Shown here piece by piece: positions 19,571 to 29,086 of a stretch of DNA of 32,900 nt (position 1 is its first letter; every line of letters starts with the position of its first letter). Below the pieces are notes generated by a model. The model did not search any database and was not told the DNA's origin. It saw only the letters and a program-made list of their open reading frames with translations. Where the stretch lies: contig CM001443.1 in NCBI GenBank assembly GCA_000246735.1, positions 874,334 through 907,233 of the forward strand, read 5' to 3'. The stretch is from an uncultured Candidatus Poseidoniales archaeon (lineage in GTDB: Archaea > Thermoplasmatota > Poseidoniia > Poseidoniales > Poseidoniaceae). The translations under genes and the position numbers were made by a program.

Positions 19571-20014
19571 TCAACCCCAGAGGTGAGAGTCATCGCTGCC
19601 TTTGCTTTCTTTCTCGACCTTCTCATGAAGGCTTGAGCGACGCTTCATGTCAGCTCGCTCAAAGGCAAGGAGGTCCTTGTCATCGATGTATGCGGGGCGG
19701 GTATGGGCGACAAGCACGATGCGTGCAATGATTTCACGTGCAACGAAGTGAGTTTGGCCATCTTCGCCTAGCAATTCGATGCTCGACTTGCCTGATGCCA
19801 GCAAACGGCCACGAATCCATGGGCTTTCACCATCAAGGAGTGCTCGTGCGTCCATCAAGATCTCAATGAAATCATCACGTCGGAGGCCATGCCTTCGCTT
19901 GAGCAGGTCCCCGTTGATGACATCAGCGACATCCTCAAGGGCAGGCGAACCCATATCTTTCCACATCTGTGTCGCCCAATCAGGGAGCGTAATCTTCTGC
20001 TTCTTCTTCGCCAT
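19571..20014 (-). CDS. Conserved-looking hypothetical protein
   Basis: 147 aa ORF fills the gap between PCD and divergent NOG1; plausible composition, no family recognised. Confidence 0.55.
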   Translation of the reverse strand: MAKKKQKITLPDWATQMWKDMGSPALEDVADVINGDLLKRRHGLRRDDFIEILMDARALLDGESPWIRGRLLASGKSSIELLGEDGQTHFVAREIIARIVLVAHTRPAYIDDKDLLAFERADMKRRSSLHEKVEKESKGSDDSHLWG

Positions 20015-20143
20015 GATGAGAGGTACATGGCGAGGCTACTTGAACCTCGCTCCTCGCTATGTTCCCGCCAATGGCTGAAAATTCCTCATTCGGGGGTATG
20101 TCTTCTTGAAGGGTGGGCCACCGGCAGAAGACAGGGGAAGAAG

Positions 20144-21262
20144 ATGAAAGTCTCATGGCGAACGCTTCCAACGGTCCTTCTCGAGGACGAAGTGCTCGAC
20201 AAAGCGTTCTCCCGTGCCCGGAAAGCAGCTGACCGAGTTGATGACTCCGACCGTGTGTTCCGTGTTCGAAAGCAAATGAGCCGAATGGTTCAAACCGCAG
20301 CAGATGTGATTGCAACGACCTTCATGGATACGGTGAATGTATGGCCTTCGCTCGACCAATCGCCAAAGTTTGACGTCGCCATGATTGATGCGTGCGTTGG
20401 TTGTGATGATTACCGACACCACCTCTCAATGCTCCAATGGGCTTCCAAACAGGTGCTCAACATCGCTGGTCAAAACAGCAAGAAGATCATCCGGACGGCT
20501 CGGACTGATTTGATGCACGATGCCAGAAAAGAAGCATATGGCCGAATATCCTCGATCATGCGCCGTGTGAAACCTTCGCTTCTCTGGCTCAGTCAAGCCC
20601 GTGAAACACTGAAGCGTTTGCCAACCATTGACCAAGTCTTGCCTTGTATTGTCGTCTGTGGTGCCCCGAACGTCGGTAAATCTGCATTCATTTCTGCGCT
20701 CAGTTCAGGAAAAATGGAAGTCAACCATTATCCTTTCACGACCAAGCAAATCCACGTTGGGCACTTCACTCACCGCCGTTTGCAGTATCAGATGGTGGAC
20801 ACGCCAGGTCTGCTTGATCGACCGAGGACAGCTCGGAACACCATCGAATTGCAAGCGATTGCAGCACTGGAACATATTGGTTCTCTTGTTCTCTTCTTGA
20901 TGGATGAAAGCGAGGCATGCGGCACATCAATTGAAGAACAAATGCATCTTTTGGAAGATGTACAGGCGATGTTGCCGGGCACGGATTTGATGGTTGTAAC
21001 CTCAAAGGCAGATTTACTTGACCCACTTCCCGATATGTGGACTGAAGTTTCAGAGGCAGAGGCTGAGTGGCGCGATGATGGCGCCGAAGGAACACCTGAC
21101 CTCCCTCTCTTGCTTGACCCGAAAGGGCGAGTGACCATGTCGGCAACAGAATTCATCGGCATGGATGCAATGCGAATGGAAATTATTCGTCGCATCAAGG
21201 ACGCACGCCAAATTGATCCAATGGCTTTGCCAGAGGGTTGGTATCGACGCGACCAAGACTGA
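20144..21262 (+). CDS. NOG1 family GTPase
   Basis: Start at 20144 (MKVSWRTLPTVLLEDEVLDKAFSRARKAADRV); G1 GAPNVGKSAFISALS, G3 VDTPGLLDRP, G4 VTSKADLL, NHYPFTTKQIHVGHF typical of NOG1/OBG-type GTPases. Confidence 0.88.
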   Translation: MKVSWRTLPTVLLEDEVLDKAFSRARKAADRVDDSDRVFRVRKQMSRMVQTAADVIATTFMDTVNVWPSLDQSPKFDVAMIDACVGCDDYRHHLSMLQWASKQVLNIAGQNSKKIIRTARTDLMHDARKEAYGRISSIMRRVKPSLLWLSQARETLKRLPTIDQVLPCIVVCGAPNVGKSAFISALSSGKMEVNHYPFTTKQIHVGHFTHRRLQYQMVDTPGLLDRPRTARNTIELQAIAALEHIGSLVLFLMDESEACGTSIEEQMHLLEDVQAMLPGTDLMVVTSKADLLDPLPDMWTEVSEAEAEWRDDGAEGTPDLPLLLDPKGRVTMSATEFIGMDAMRMEIIRRIKDARQIDPMALPEGWYRRDQD

Positions 21263-21264
21263 AC

Positions 21265-23046
21265 TCACATGTGTTCAATCGGCACAATGCCCAAGCCTTC
21301 CATGCCCGTTCGCATCATGCGACGGGCGACTTCAGAAACTTGAAGATTCACAGTGTTGACTTCACCATCAATGATGATCATGCAGTCTCTATAGAACGCA
21401 TTGAAGCAGTTCGATAGGTGGAGGAGATGATTTGCGAAAAGATGCGGTCGTCGATCGTTCACTGCCTTCGCCAAGACATCATTGTGAACTGCCAACGCTC
21501 GCAACAACCCTACCATGCCGGATGGCATGGATTCTGGAAGTTCGAGGTTTACCTTTGCAAGCTCGGCCTCGATGTCAACACCTTCTGATTGGCACCTTCT
21601 GACAATTGAACACGCCCTGACGTGCGAGTACATGATGAACGGTGCTGAGCCGCCCTCAAACGCCAGAGCCTCTTCCCAACGGAAAGTGAACCCTTTTTCG
21701 GGACTGACTTTGATGATGTTGAATCGAACGGCAGACTTCCCTGCAGCATCTGCGATTTCGTTTACTTGCTGTTGTTCGTAATCGGGTCGAAGAGCACCGA
21801 CCACGGCCGCTGCCTGTGCCTGTGCCTCTTCCAAAAGGTCGTCCATGAAGACAACGTTGCCCTTTCGAGTTGACATCTTGCCTTCTGGGAGTTTGATGAA
21901 TGAATAGAACAGCACTTCTGGGACTTTCTGTTCAAGTTCTGTTAGTGTCATACCGACCTGTTTAGCCTGGAGCTTGTGGTCTTCACCAAGGACATTGATG
22001 AGGTCGTCACATTGCTGCCACTTCCACATATGGTAAGCGATGTCTCGTGTGGCATAGAGTGAAGATCCGTCGCCACGGCGGAAGAAGAACTCAGTTTTAC
22101 CCTTCAAGCCCCTTGCACCGAGGTCGAGGAATTCAGCCCCATTGTCTGCCGTGCCATGTATTTCGAAGGTTCGGAACAGTTCCATTAACCGCCCGACGTC
22201 ACCGTTCGTTACGAACATAGATTCCTTTGTGAATGTGTCAAAACTGATGCCTAAGCGTGCCAGTGTAATGAGCATGCCATCGAGGACAGGTTGGTAGGCT
22301 GCGGCGAATGCGTCAAGCACCCCTTGGTCGCCGTGTTCGCTGGCATGAACCATGCGTCCAATTTCCTGTTCAATGGCTTCTTTATCGGCTCGTTCTTGGC
22401 GAACCACTTGTGCGGCTTGGTACCACCGCACTCGCTCGTGGTCAGCTTTGCCTTTCCATTTCGGGTTGAGTCCGTCACGGCCTTCGAGTGTCGCTTCAAC
22501 ATCGGCTTCGCTAAGGTTTGCCAATGCCCATGCGAGCACACCAACTTGCTTCCCCATGTCATCGACATAGTATTCTGCACGGACTTCGTTTCCAAAGAGT
22601 CTGTGCAATCGGACGAGTGAGTCGCCAAGAATCGCGTTTCGTGCACGGCCCACGTGGAAGGGTCCATTTGGATTTGCAGACGTATGCTCGATGAGGATTT
22701 TACGCCCTGTTGGCTGGCACTCTCCGAATGGATGGCCGTGAGTTTGGGGTGAGGCGAGGATGGTTCTGGCAAGCCAACTGGGACTGGCCTTGATGTTGAG
22801 GTAGCCAGCAACGGCGTTTACCTCACCGATCGCTTCGTGAGACGGAATGGCGGCAGCGATGGCTTCTGCAATTGCAGGGGGTGCTTGTCCCAATTGTTTG
22901 GCAAAAGGGAAGCATGGGAGTGAAAGGTCACCTTGATCGAGTTCCCTCGATGGAGCAAGCATGTTTTTCCAGTGACTGTTCTGAATGCCAACATCTTTCA
23001 GCGCGGCTTCGATTAGAGGTTCTATGATTCTCTTCAACATCTGCAT
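21265..23046 (-). CDS. argS: Arginyl-tRNA synthetase
   Basis: IEHTSANPNGPFHVGRARNAILGDSLVRL (HIGH region), LPEGKMSTRKGNVVFMDDLLEEA (KMSTRKG), DALR anticodon domain. Confidence 0.95.
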   Translation of the reverse strand: MQMLKRIIEPLIEAALKDVGIQNSHWKNMLAPSRELDQGDLSLPCFPFAKQLGQAPPAIAEAIAAAIPSHEAIGEVNAVAGYLNIKASPSWLARTILASPQTHGHPFGECQPTGRKILIEHTSANPNGPFHVGRARNAILGDSLVRLHRLFGNEVRAEYYVDDMGKQVGVLAWALANLSEADVEATLEGRDGLNPKWKGKADHERVRWYQAAQVVRQERADKEAIEQEIGRMVHASEHGDQGVLDAFAAAYQPVLDGMLITLARLGISFDTFTKESMFVTNGDVGRLMELFRTFEIHGTADNGAEFLDLGARGLKGKTEFFFRRGDGSSLYATRDIAYHMWKWQQCDDLINVLGEDHKLQAKQVGMTLTELEQKVPEVLFYSFIKLPEGKMSTRKGNVVFMDDLLEEAQAQAAAVVGALRPDYEQQQVNEIADAAGKSAVRFNIIKVSPEKGFTFRWEEALAFEGGSAPFIMYSHVRACSIVRRCQSEGVDIEAELAKVNLELPESMPSGMVGLLRALAVHNDVLAKAVNDRRPHLFANHLLHLSNCFNAFYRDCMIIIDGEVNTVNLQVSEVARRMMRTGMEGLGIVPIEHM

Positions 23047-23055
23047 TGAATCGCC

Positions 23056-24303
23056 TCACATCATTGGGTAGCGGCACAAGGCGGCAAGCCCGCCAAATCC
23101 GTGAAGGAGTTGAGAACCTTCCTCGGTATCGATTGAAATATAGACAATTTCAGTGTTGCTTCGCTCAGCCATCTTTCCAAATTCATCGATCAAAGAGACG
23201 CTGTTGAGTTCCTTAGCGTTGTCACCTGAGGCTTCGCATGATGGGCATGCAGGCAACGCCTCCATTCGACCGATTGTAGCGGTCCATTCATGCTTGCAGG
23301 AGCCACACTGTAGGGTGATTGTGTTCTTTCTCAAGCCTTCAGAAATGAGTAGTTTGTCGATGGCTCCTCGCTCTAGAGCGCTGCGAACCATCATTTCACC
23401 ATACGTGGCCCGTGGGGCGGACTTGATCAATTCTGAGAGGAATGAATTCATGACTTGTCGTTCCGCATCAAGTTCGATTTCCCCCATCAGGGAGCCTGCA
23501 TTTTCGACCAATTCGCGAACACCACTCTCATTGGAGTAGCCAACATCGAAATGCGTCTTTGCCAATTTCTTTCCAACTTCGTGATGGAAGTAATCGTTTT
23601 TCACAACGAAATCCTTGGTCGCTCCTGGGCCACCAATAATGATCGCCTGGATGTTTTCGAGGTTTGGGAGCCAATAATTGCAGGCGTGTTCTGTAGCACG
23701 CTTGAAGAAATTGTGGGCGGCTTCTTCGATCAGTCGTTCGAAACGTTGAGCGGATTGACCACCTTGTCGGTGTTTCCCCATGATGTTGGAAACAAGGTGC
23801 TCTTGAACATGGATGCGCTTTCCAGATGCAATTCCAAAGGCTGCTTCACTGCGGTCAATGACAAACAGGCCATACGATTTTTTATCGACCAGCATGTCTT
23901 CAAGTTGGCTCAATTCGAAGACAGAGTCGCATCGGTATCGAAACGACATAAGCGGTTGTGGTGGTTCTTCAATGACGACGTTGACCATCCGGTTCTTGTT
24001 GTTGCCAATGATGATCGAACCAACGAAGATGGCAATGCCATTTTCACCGGGTCTTTTGTAGCGTGAAAGGGTTGAAAGAGCCGACTCAATAGCGCCTTGG
24101 ACATTCTTGCGTGTCCCTTTCGATTTGATATTTGCAGCCTGTCCGTGCTCGTTCTGAAGCAGCGAGCGAGCATCAGATATGTGGCGGTCTGGTGGGATGA
24201 TGAGGGTGACCAGCTCGGTTCCAAAACCCTTCATTTCCCTCAGGTCTTCAAGGGCGAGTTTCAACCGAAGGCGGCGCGTAGCGAGAGTTGCATCTTCAGA
24301 CAT
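23056..24303 (-). CDS. prf1: Peptide chain release factor aRF1
   Basis: NIKSKGTRKNVQGAIESA (NIKS), HRQGGQSAQRFERLIEEAAHNFFKR (GGQ), CGSCKHEW...CPSC zinc motif; start MSEDAT at 24303. Confidence 0.94.
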   Translation of the reverse strand: MSEDATLATRRLRLKLALEDLREMKGFGTELVTLIIPPDRHISDARSLLQNEHGQAANIKSKGTRKNVQGAIESALSTLSRYKRPGENGIAIFVGSIIIGNNKNRMVNVVIEEPPQPLMSFRYRCDSVFELSQLEDMLVDKKSYGLFVIDRSEAAFGIASGKRIHVQEHLVSNIMGKHRQGGQSAQRFERLIEEAAHNFFKRATEHACNYWLPNLENIQAIIIGGPGATKDFVVKNDYFHHEVGKKLAKTHFDVGYSNESGVRELVENAGSLMGEIELDAERQVMNSFLSELIKSAPRATYGEMMVRSALERGAIDKLLISEGLRKNTITLQCGSCKHEWTATIGRMEALPACPSCEASGDNAKELNSVSLIDEFGKMAERSNTEIVYISIDTEEGSQLLHGFGGLAALCRYPMM

Positions 24304-24441
24304 CGCTTGGCCTCCAGTTGTGGGGCGTGGTTGAGGGGTCTTCAACTCTCTTATGGTGAGGCTTACAGAACAATGGAAGGTTGAGGTTTCTTCCTCCGTT
24401 CATGGGATATGCTCAAAGCATGAGCGCGTAAGGAAGGAACG

Positions 24442-25149
24442 ATGACCACTCGTCATGTTGTTGCTTTGGGAGGAAGCCTCCTTCGCCCGGAAGAAGCAGA
24501 GCAGCGAACAGAGTGGTTTGGTCGACTGCGTCAACTCGCTGTTCACATGGAAGGGAATGGACGACGCCTCGCACTTGTTGTTGGTGGCGGATTACCTGCC
24601 CGTGAAGGCATCACCTTGGCCCGTTCCCTCGTCAGCGACACCGAACGTCTGGATGAAGTCGGCATCGCCGCAACCCGCCTCAATGCCACAGTGATTCAGC
24701 AGATTCTCTTGGACATCGGATGCGATGTAGCGCCAGTCATTCCTGCGACAACAAGCGATGCTGCCGCCCTCATGGACGCCCACCATCTCGTGATCATGGG
24801 TGGTACAACGCCCGGTCATACAACCGATGCTGTAGCCGTGGCACTTGCCCGAGATACTGGTGCAAGTCATTGCATCATCGCCACCAATGTAAGTCATGTC
24901 TTCGACAAGGATCCACGTCAACACGACGATGCTGTCTCTTTCTCAACAATGTCGATTGATGAATTAGCAGAGATTACCGGCATCGGTGAACCGCTTGCGC
25001 CTGGAGCCTCTGCCGTGATTGACCCCGTTGCCGTTGGTTGGGCAAAAGCGTGCGATCTTCGTTTGGCAGTGCTCGATGGCCGGGACTTATCGCTGCTTGA
25101 GAAAGCGCTTGATGGGCAGCCGTTTGATGGGACATTGATTTTACCTTAG
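24442..25149 (+). CDS. pyrH: Archaeal-type UMP kinase (amino-acid-kinase family)
   Basis: VVALGGSLL, LVVGGGLPAR, RLNATVIQQIL, IMGGTTPGHTTDAVAVALARDTGAS, TNVSHVFDKDPRQHDDA. Confidence 0.88.
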   Translation: MTTRHVVALGGSLLRPEEAEQRTEWFGRLRQLAVHMEGNGRRLALVVGGGLPAREGITLARSLVSDTERLDEVGIAATRLNATVIQQILLDIGCDVAPVIPATTSDAAALMDAHHLVIMGGTTPGHTTDAVAVALARDTGASHCIIATNVSHVFDKDPRQHDDAVSFSTMSIDELAEITGIGEPLAPGASAVIDPVAVGWAKACDLRLAVLDGRDLSLLEKALDGQPFDGTLILP

Positions 25150-25159
25150 GTGATGAAGC

Positions 25160-25429
25160 ATGGTTGACGCAAATAAAGTGAAGAGTAATCTGCAACGAAT
25201 GACCAACAAAGTTGTCTCATCAACAACAGGGAAAATCCAGCCCCACAAGCATTGTCGAATCTGCTTTCGCCCGATCAAGTTGTCCGTGGAGCCACGCGTC
25301 TGTTCGGATCAAGCATGCATCGATCGCAACATACGAGATGAGAAGAATCAACGACAAATGAGGATCTGGATGTTTGTTTTCCTTGGCATCTTTGCCTTCA
25401 GTTTCATTGGACCTTTGTTGCTCAGGTAG
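25160..25429 (+). CDS. Small Zn-ribbon protein with C-terminal TM (DUF2116-like)
   Basis: HKHCRICFRPI...RVCSDQACIDRNIRDEKNQRQMRIWMFVFLGIFAFSFIGPLLL. Confidence 0.75.
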   Translation: MVDANKVKSNLQRMTNKVVSSTTGKIQPHKHCRICFRPIKLSVEPRVCSDQACIDRNIRDEKNQRQMRIWMFVFLGIFAFSFIGPLLLR

Positions 25430-25934
25430 GGTCTTCGAACTCATCGAGCATCGCTTTGGATGCCTCTATATTCCCAGTGCCTGTGATGCCTGCGGCTTTG
25501 ATTTGGTCACCTATGGCGAACAATTCTTTGAAGGCTTCTTCGATGGATTTTGTTTGTTTGAGGTACCTCATGGCAGGCCAACCGCAATCGATGACACCAG
25601 GCTCATGCGTGCTTTCTTCCACCCACGCCGCACATGCCTCTCCATAGCAGAGGGCTGAAAAATTCTCAAGGTCAACCCAAAAAGTTTGACGGCTGCAAAC
25701 AGGACATGCTTTGCATTCGAGCGATGCAAGCACCGTGAGGCCATGTTCACCGATCACATCGATGTCCCACACAACGACGCTGGCGGAGACGAGGAGCATT
25801 CTGTCACTTTTTTTGAGGAAACTCCGGAGGACGCCCCATGCCGTTTGCTCTGAGCTAAAGCACCCGAGTGAAAGTGCGTTGCCACCTTCCTCAACTGCAG
25901 AGGGCACGAACACCCGTTGGAGTTGCTCCGCCAT
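25422..25934 (-). CDS. Hypothetical protein with internal CxxC motif
   Basis: 170 aa; CKACPVC...; no family recognised; converges and overlaps the DUF2116-like gene by 8 nt. Confidence 0.5.
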   Translation of the reverse strand: MAEQLQRVFVPSAVEEGGNALSLGCFSSEQTAWGVLRSFLKKSDRMLLVSASVVVWDIDVIGEHGLTVLASLECKACPVCSRQTFWVDLENFSALCYGEACAAWVEESTHEPGVIDCGWPAMRYLKQTKSIEEAFKELFAIGDQIKAAGITGTGNIEASKAMLDEFEDPT

Positions 25935-25970
25935 GGTGGTCGTTTGTTCATCGGGTGTTTGAAGGCTCGG

Positions 25971-26336
25971 TTAATTGCGCTTCCATTCGACTTCAATTAC
26001 AGGCAATCCGCCAGGGTGCGGCAATGGTGCATTTGGTTTTTCGATCCTCACACAAATCAGCGCCACAAGTTGGTTGCTGGTGAGATGTTGAATGACTTGA
26101 CTTGCCATTTCCTCCATCAAGGCAATTGGCTCCTCTGAGCCGTGCATTACGTTGTCGATTGCGATTTGAATGTCGGCATAATTGATTGTTTTGGCTAGCT
26201 CGTTATCGACCGTATCGTTCACAAGGGTAGCCCAGACCGTAAACACAAACGGTTGCTCTTGTTCGTGTTCAAATTCGTAGTAACCGTGCTTTGCCATCAC
26301 GGTGTAGCGTTCTAAACCAACTCTGACGGTCATCAA
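25971..26336 (-). CDS. Dihydroneopterin aldolase-like protein (bacterial FolB family)
   Basis: VGLERYTVMAKHGYYEFEHEQEQPFVFTVWATL...TINYADIQIAIDNVM...LMEEMASQVIQHL...VRIEKPNAPLP is a FolB-type pattern. Confidence 0.8.
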   Translation of the reverse strand: MMTVRVGLERYTVMAKHGYYEFEHEQEQPFVFTVWATLVNDTVDNELAKTINYADIQIAIDNVMHGSEEPIALMEEMASQVIQHLTSNQLVALICVRIEKPNAPLPHPGGLPVIEVEWKRN

Positions 26337-26341
26337 ATCCC

Positions 26342-26632
26342 TCAGGCTTCGTCTCGCTCGTGGACCCAGATAAGGTGGTAGCCAAACTGAGTTTTGACAG
26401 GCTCGGACACGGTTGCGAGTTCATTCTTCCACACGACTTCTTCGAATGGACGAACCATCTGACCTTTGCGGAACCAACCGAGGTCGCCTCCTTTTTGGCT
26501 CGAAGGACAAGTGCTCTTCTTTCGGGCCATCTTTTGAAAATCTTTCAGTTTACTGATGTTTTGACGCAACTGAACAGCTTCAGACTTCGAGGCTACGAGG
26601 ATGTGGGATGCCCAAGCACTTGGCGCGACCAT
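26342..26632 (-). CDS. Parvulin-type peptidyl-prolyl cis-trans isomerase
   Basis: ASHILVASKSEAVQLRQNI...KKGGDLGWFRKGQMVRPFEEVVWKNELATVSEPVKTQFGYHLIWVHER. The extended ORF to 26686 needs a TTG start; ATG at 26632 fits the family N-terminus. Confidence 0.88.
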   Translation of the reverse strand: MVAPSAWASHILVASKSEAVQLRQNISKLKDFQKMARKKSTCPSSQKGGDLGWFRKGQMVRPFEEVVWKNELATVSEPVKTQFGYHLIWVHERDEA

Positions 26633-26682
26633 GCTTTGATGGCTGGCCTTTATGCTTTCAAGCCGTCGATTGAAATCACTGT

Positions 26683-28467
26683 TCAAGCATTTGCGTTGTA
26701 AGCAAGCATGCGAACATAGGTTCCATAGATGGTGATCGAAATGCCGAGGGATTCTGCATTGAATCGGTCCATGGTGTCAAGGTAGGTATGGTATTCCCAA
26801 CTTCCGCTGCCGTAACACACGACGGCTCGGCCGTTCTTCCCACCAAGGTCGTAAACAAACGGTCCGTGATCAGAGTTGTATGGCATGCCATCTGCATCCC
26901 CTCGGTCTCCTTCAAGCAGGGAGAGTCTGATGTCATAACGCTCGGCCATGTCTGGGTTTGCCTTTTCATAAAGATCGGTAATTCGCTTCATGTGGCCGTA
27001 GTCGCCCTTGTTGTTGGTAAACAGAGAAACAGAGTCCCCCCTACTTGAATCAGCGTCAACGTGGTTCATATCCAGGTTCACATAAAGTCGCAAGTTTTCA
27101 TTTAGGTAATTTTGGTTTGCTGCGACATAGGCTCTGCTGCCATAGAGGCCTTCCTCTTCCCCACCCCATGTGCAGAATTGGAGGGTTCGCTCAGGCGTTC
27201 CAGTCTCGCTGACAATCATGCTCATTTGCCGTCCCATTTCCATCACGCTGGAAGTTCCTGACGTATCGTCGACAGCGCCTTGTCCGTGGTAAACAGTATC
27301 ATGGTGGCCGCCGACAATGACCACTTCTGTGGATTTTCCTTGAATGATGCCACATGGAACATAGATGGTTTGTGTTTGATCGTTTGTGACATCTATGTTC
27401 ATCTCAAGGACACCTTGCGTTCCTGTTGCATTGAATATTGCAGCCTCTAAAATATCTCCAGCGTCTTTGGACATGGCGATGAAGGGCAAGTCAGTGGGGA
27501 TCGTTCCGCCGTTGGCAGCGGTCACATCGTCGATTGCGCTGCCCTTGAAAATTGGGACACAGTCATTTCCTTCGATCAAGCCACAGTTGTAGTCCTTGTT
27601 GACTCGGATTAGACCAGCTAGGTTGTTTTCTGCAGCCTTGGAAAACATCACCGTGTTGCCAATCTTAGACCCACCACTGCGTAGGTAGCCAATTGTTCCC
27701 GAGGCCGTGGACCACAATGAATCATCGCTTCCGTTGCCTAAGTCAGTAAGTGCTACATTTTGCTGGAAGGAGTACTCTGATTGTCCCGAGAAGCCTTGAA
27801 TAACGTAATCGACGCGGTGTTGGAATTCAGTGATTTCCGAACCAAAAGCGGTTGGCCCTTCGCACGGGCTGGCGAACGGTCCGATGTTCCCTTGAACGCA
27901 AATTCTGAGGCTTGGCTCGCTGTTGACTTTGTGCATTGGCACATCGAAGGTGTTGAGTTGAGTCTGCATGCCCATTGCCGCAAATTCAGAGATAATGTAT
28001 TGCGCAGCGTTTGCTTCTTCCTGTGTGCCACTCATGCGACCTTCCCAATCAGGGTGGCCAAGTTCTACGAGGTTTTCAGCATAGGTGAGTGCTTGGTTTT
28101 GATCAAATTCGATGAGTTTGTATTCATAATCCTCTTCGAATCCTAACCATGCTGGTTGCACCACAAGAACTGCTGAGATCATTAGCACAGCAAGGCCAAT
28201 GGCAATCGCCGCACCCATGTTGATTGGTCCATACACTTGCCTCTGCATTCTTGATTTGAAGGTGACAGGCTCCTCCTTCTCCACGTCCTCCTCCACTGCC
28301 AGAGTGACGGTTTCGCTTGGCGCTTCAACATCGTCCCATATGGATGGTTTTGATTCTAGCAACCGAGCGACAAGATCTGCCTTTCGCCCGCTGACAGCAA
28401 GGCCCTTCTCTGAAAGCATTGCTTTGAGTTCCGCCACGGTCTTCCCAGACAATGATGCTTCGTCCAT
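26683..28467 (-). CDS. Membrane-anchored M28 family peptidase with PA-like region and N-terminal SAP-like domain
   Basis: SLSGKTVAELKAMLSEKGLAVSGRKADLVARLLE (SAP/HeH-like), TM AIAIGLAVLMISAVLVV, VVIVGGHHDTVYHGQGAVDDTSGTSSVMEMGRQM and WGGEEEGLYGS (M28 metal ligands). ATG at 28467 avoids overlap with ubiX. Confidence 0.85.
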   Translation of the reverse strand: MDEASLSGKTVAELKAMLSEKGLAVSGRKADLVARLLESKPSIWDDVEAPSETVTLAVEEDVEKEEPVTFKSRMQRQVYGPINMGAAIAIGLAVLMISAVLVVQPAWLGFEEDYEYKLIEFDQNQALTYAENLVELGHPDWEGRMSGTQEEANAAQYIISEFAAMGMQTQLNTFDVPMHKVNSEPSLRICVQGNIGPFASPCEGPTAFGSEITEFQHRVDYVIQGFSGQSEYSFQQNVALTDLGNGSDDSLWSTASGTIGYLRSGGSKIGNTVMFSKAAENNLAGLIRVNKDYNCGLIEGNDCVPIFKGSAIDDVTAANGGTIPTDLPFIAMSKDAGDILEAAIFNATGTQGVLEMNIDVTNDQTQTIYVPCGIIQGKSTEVVIVGGHHDTVYHGQGAVDDTSGTSSVMEMGRQMSMIVSETGTPERTLQFCTWGGEEEGLYGSRAYVAANQNYLNENLRLYVNLDMNHVDADSSRGDSVSLFTNNKGDYGHMKRITDLYEKANPDMAERYDIRLSLLEGDRGDADGMPYNSDHGPFVYDLGGKNGRAVVCYGSGSWEYHTYLDTMDRFNAESLGISITIYGTYVRMLAYNANA

Positions 28468-28513
28468 GCCTAAGGCTTGAACACCCTCATTGAAGAACTC
28501 GGCGGTTGATTGT

Positions 28514-29086
28514 TTATGCGATTTCGTCGCCAGTCCAACGGCTACCAACATTGTGGTCAAGGCCGATGTGATCGAGGATTCTTGCGACAACAAAGTCAAC
28601 CATGTCGTCAATCGATTTTGGATGGTTGTAGAATCCTGGGGAGGCTGGAATCACGATGGCTCCCCATTGAGAAAGTTTGGTCATGTTTTCCAAATGGACT
28701 GTTGCGTAGGGTGCTTCACGAGGTACGAGGATGAGTTTTCTCCGTTCCTTCAATGCCACGATGGCTGAACGGGTTACGAGGTTGTCACCGATGCCAGCAG
28801 CGAGCTTGCCGAGGGTTGTTCCTGAGCATGGACAGAGCACAACTGCGTCGATGTTAGCAGAGCCAGAGGCAGATTTGGCCCCGATGTTTCGGTCGTTTTC
28901 AAGCAGGGCGCCAGTCTCTTTTGCCAGCGCTTCCTTGGTTGTATCGCACTCATGCTTGAGGGTGATTTCACCTGCATTTGTGACGACGAGTCGTACTTCA
29001 ACCCCTTTCGAGGACAAGATTTCCACCAGACGCTTTCCGTAGATAGCACCGGAGGCACCAGATATGCCTACGACAATTTCGCCCAT
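28514..29086 (-). CDS. ubiX: UbiX-type flavin prenyltransferase
   Basis: VVGISGASGAIYGKRLVEIL, LCPCSGTTLGKLAAGIGDNLVTRSAIVALKERRKLILVPREAPY, PGFYNHPKSIDDMVDFVVARILD. Confidence 0.93.
   Translation of the reverse strand: MGEIVVGISGASGAIYGKRLVEILSSKGVEVRLVVTNAGEITLKHECDTTKEALAKETGALLENDRNIGAKSASGSANIDAVVLCPCSGTTLGKLAAGIGDNLVTRSAIVALKERRKLILVPREAPYATVHLENMTKLSQWGAIVIPASPGFYNHPKSIDDMVDFVVARILDHIGLDHNVGSRWTGDEIA

Noticed and set aside
19889-20143. N-terminal extension of the NOG1 ORF
   Set aside because: Overlaps the divergent 19571-20014 gene; family-like sequence starts at Met 20144.
22251-22811. 186-aa ORF overlapping argS in another frame
   Set aside because: argS reading is continuous and well supported; this is an out-of-frame shadow.
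23455-24066. 203-aa plus-strand ORF antisense to prf1
   Set aside because: Shadow ORF over a confidently identified aRF1 gene.
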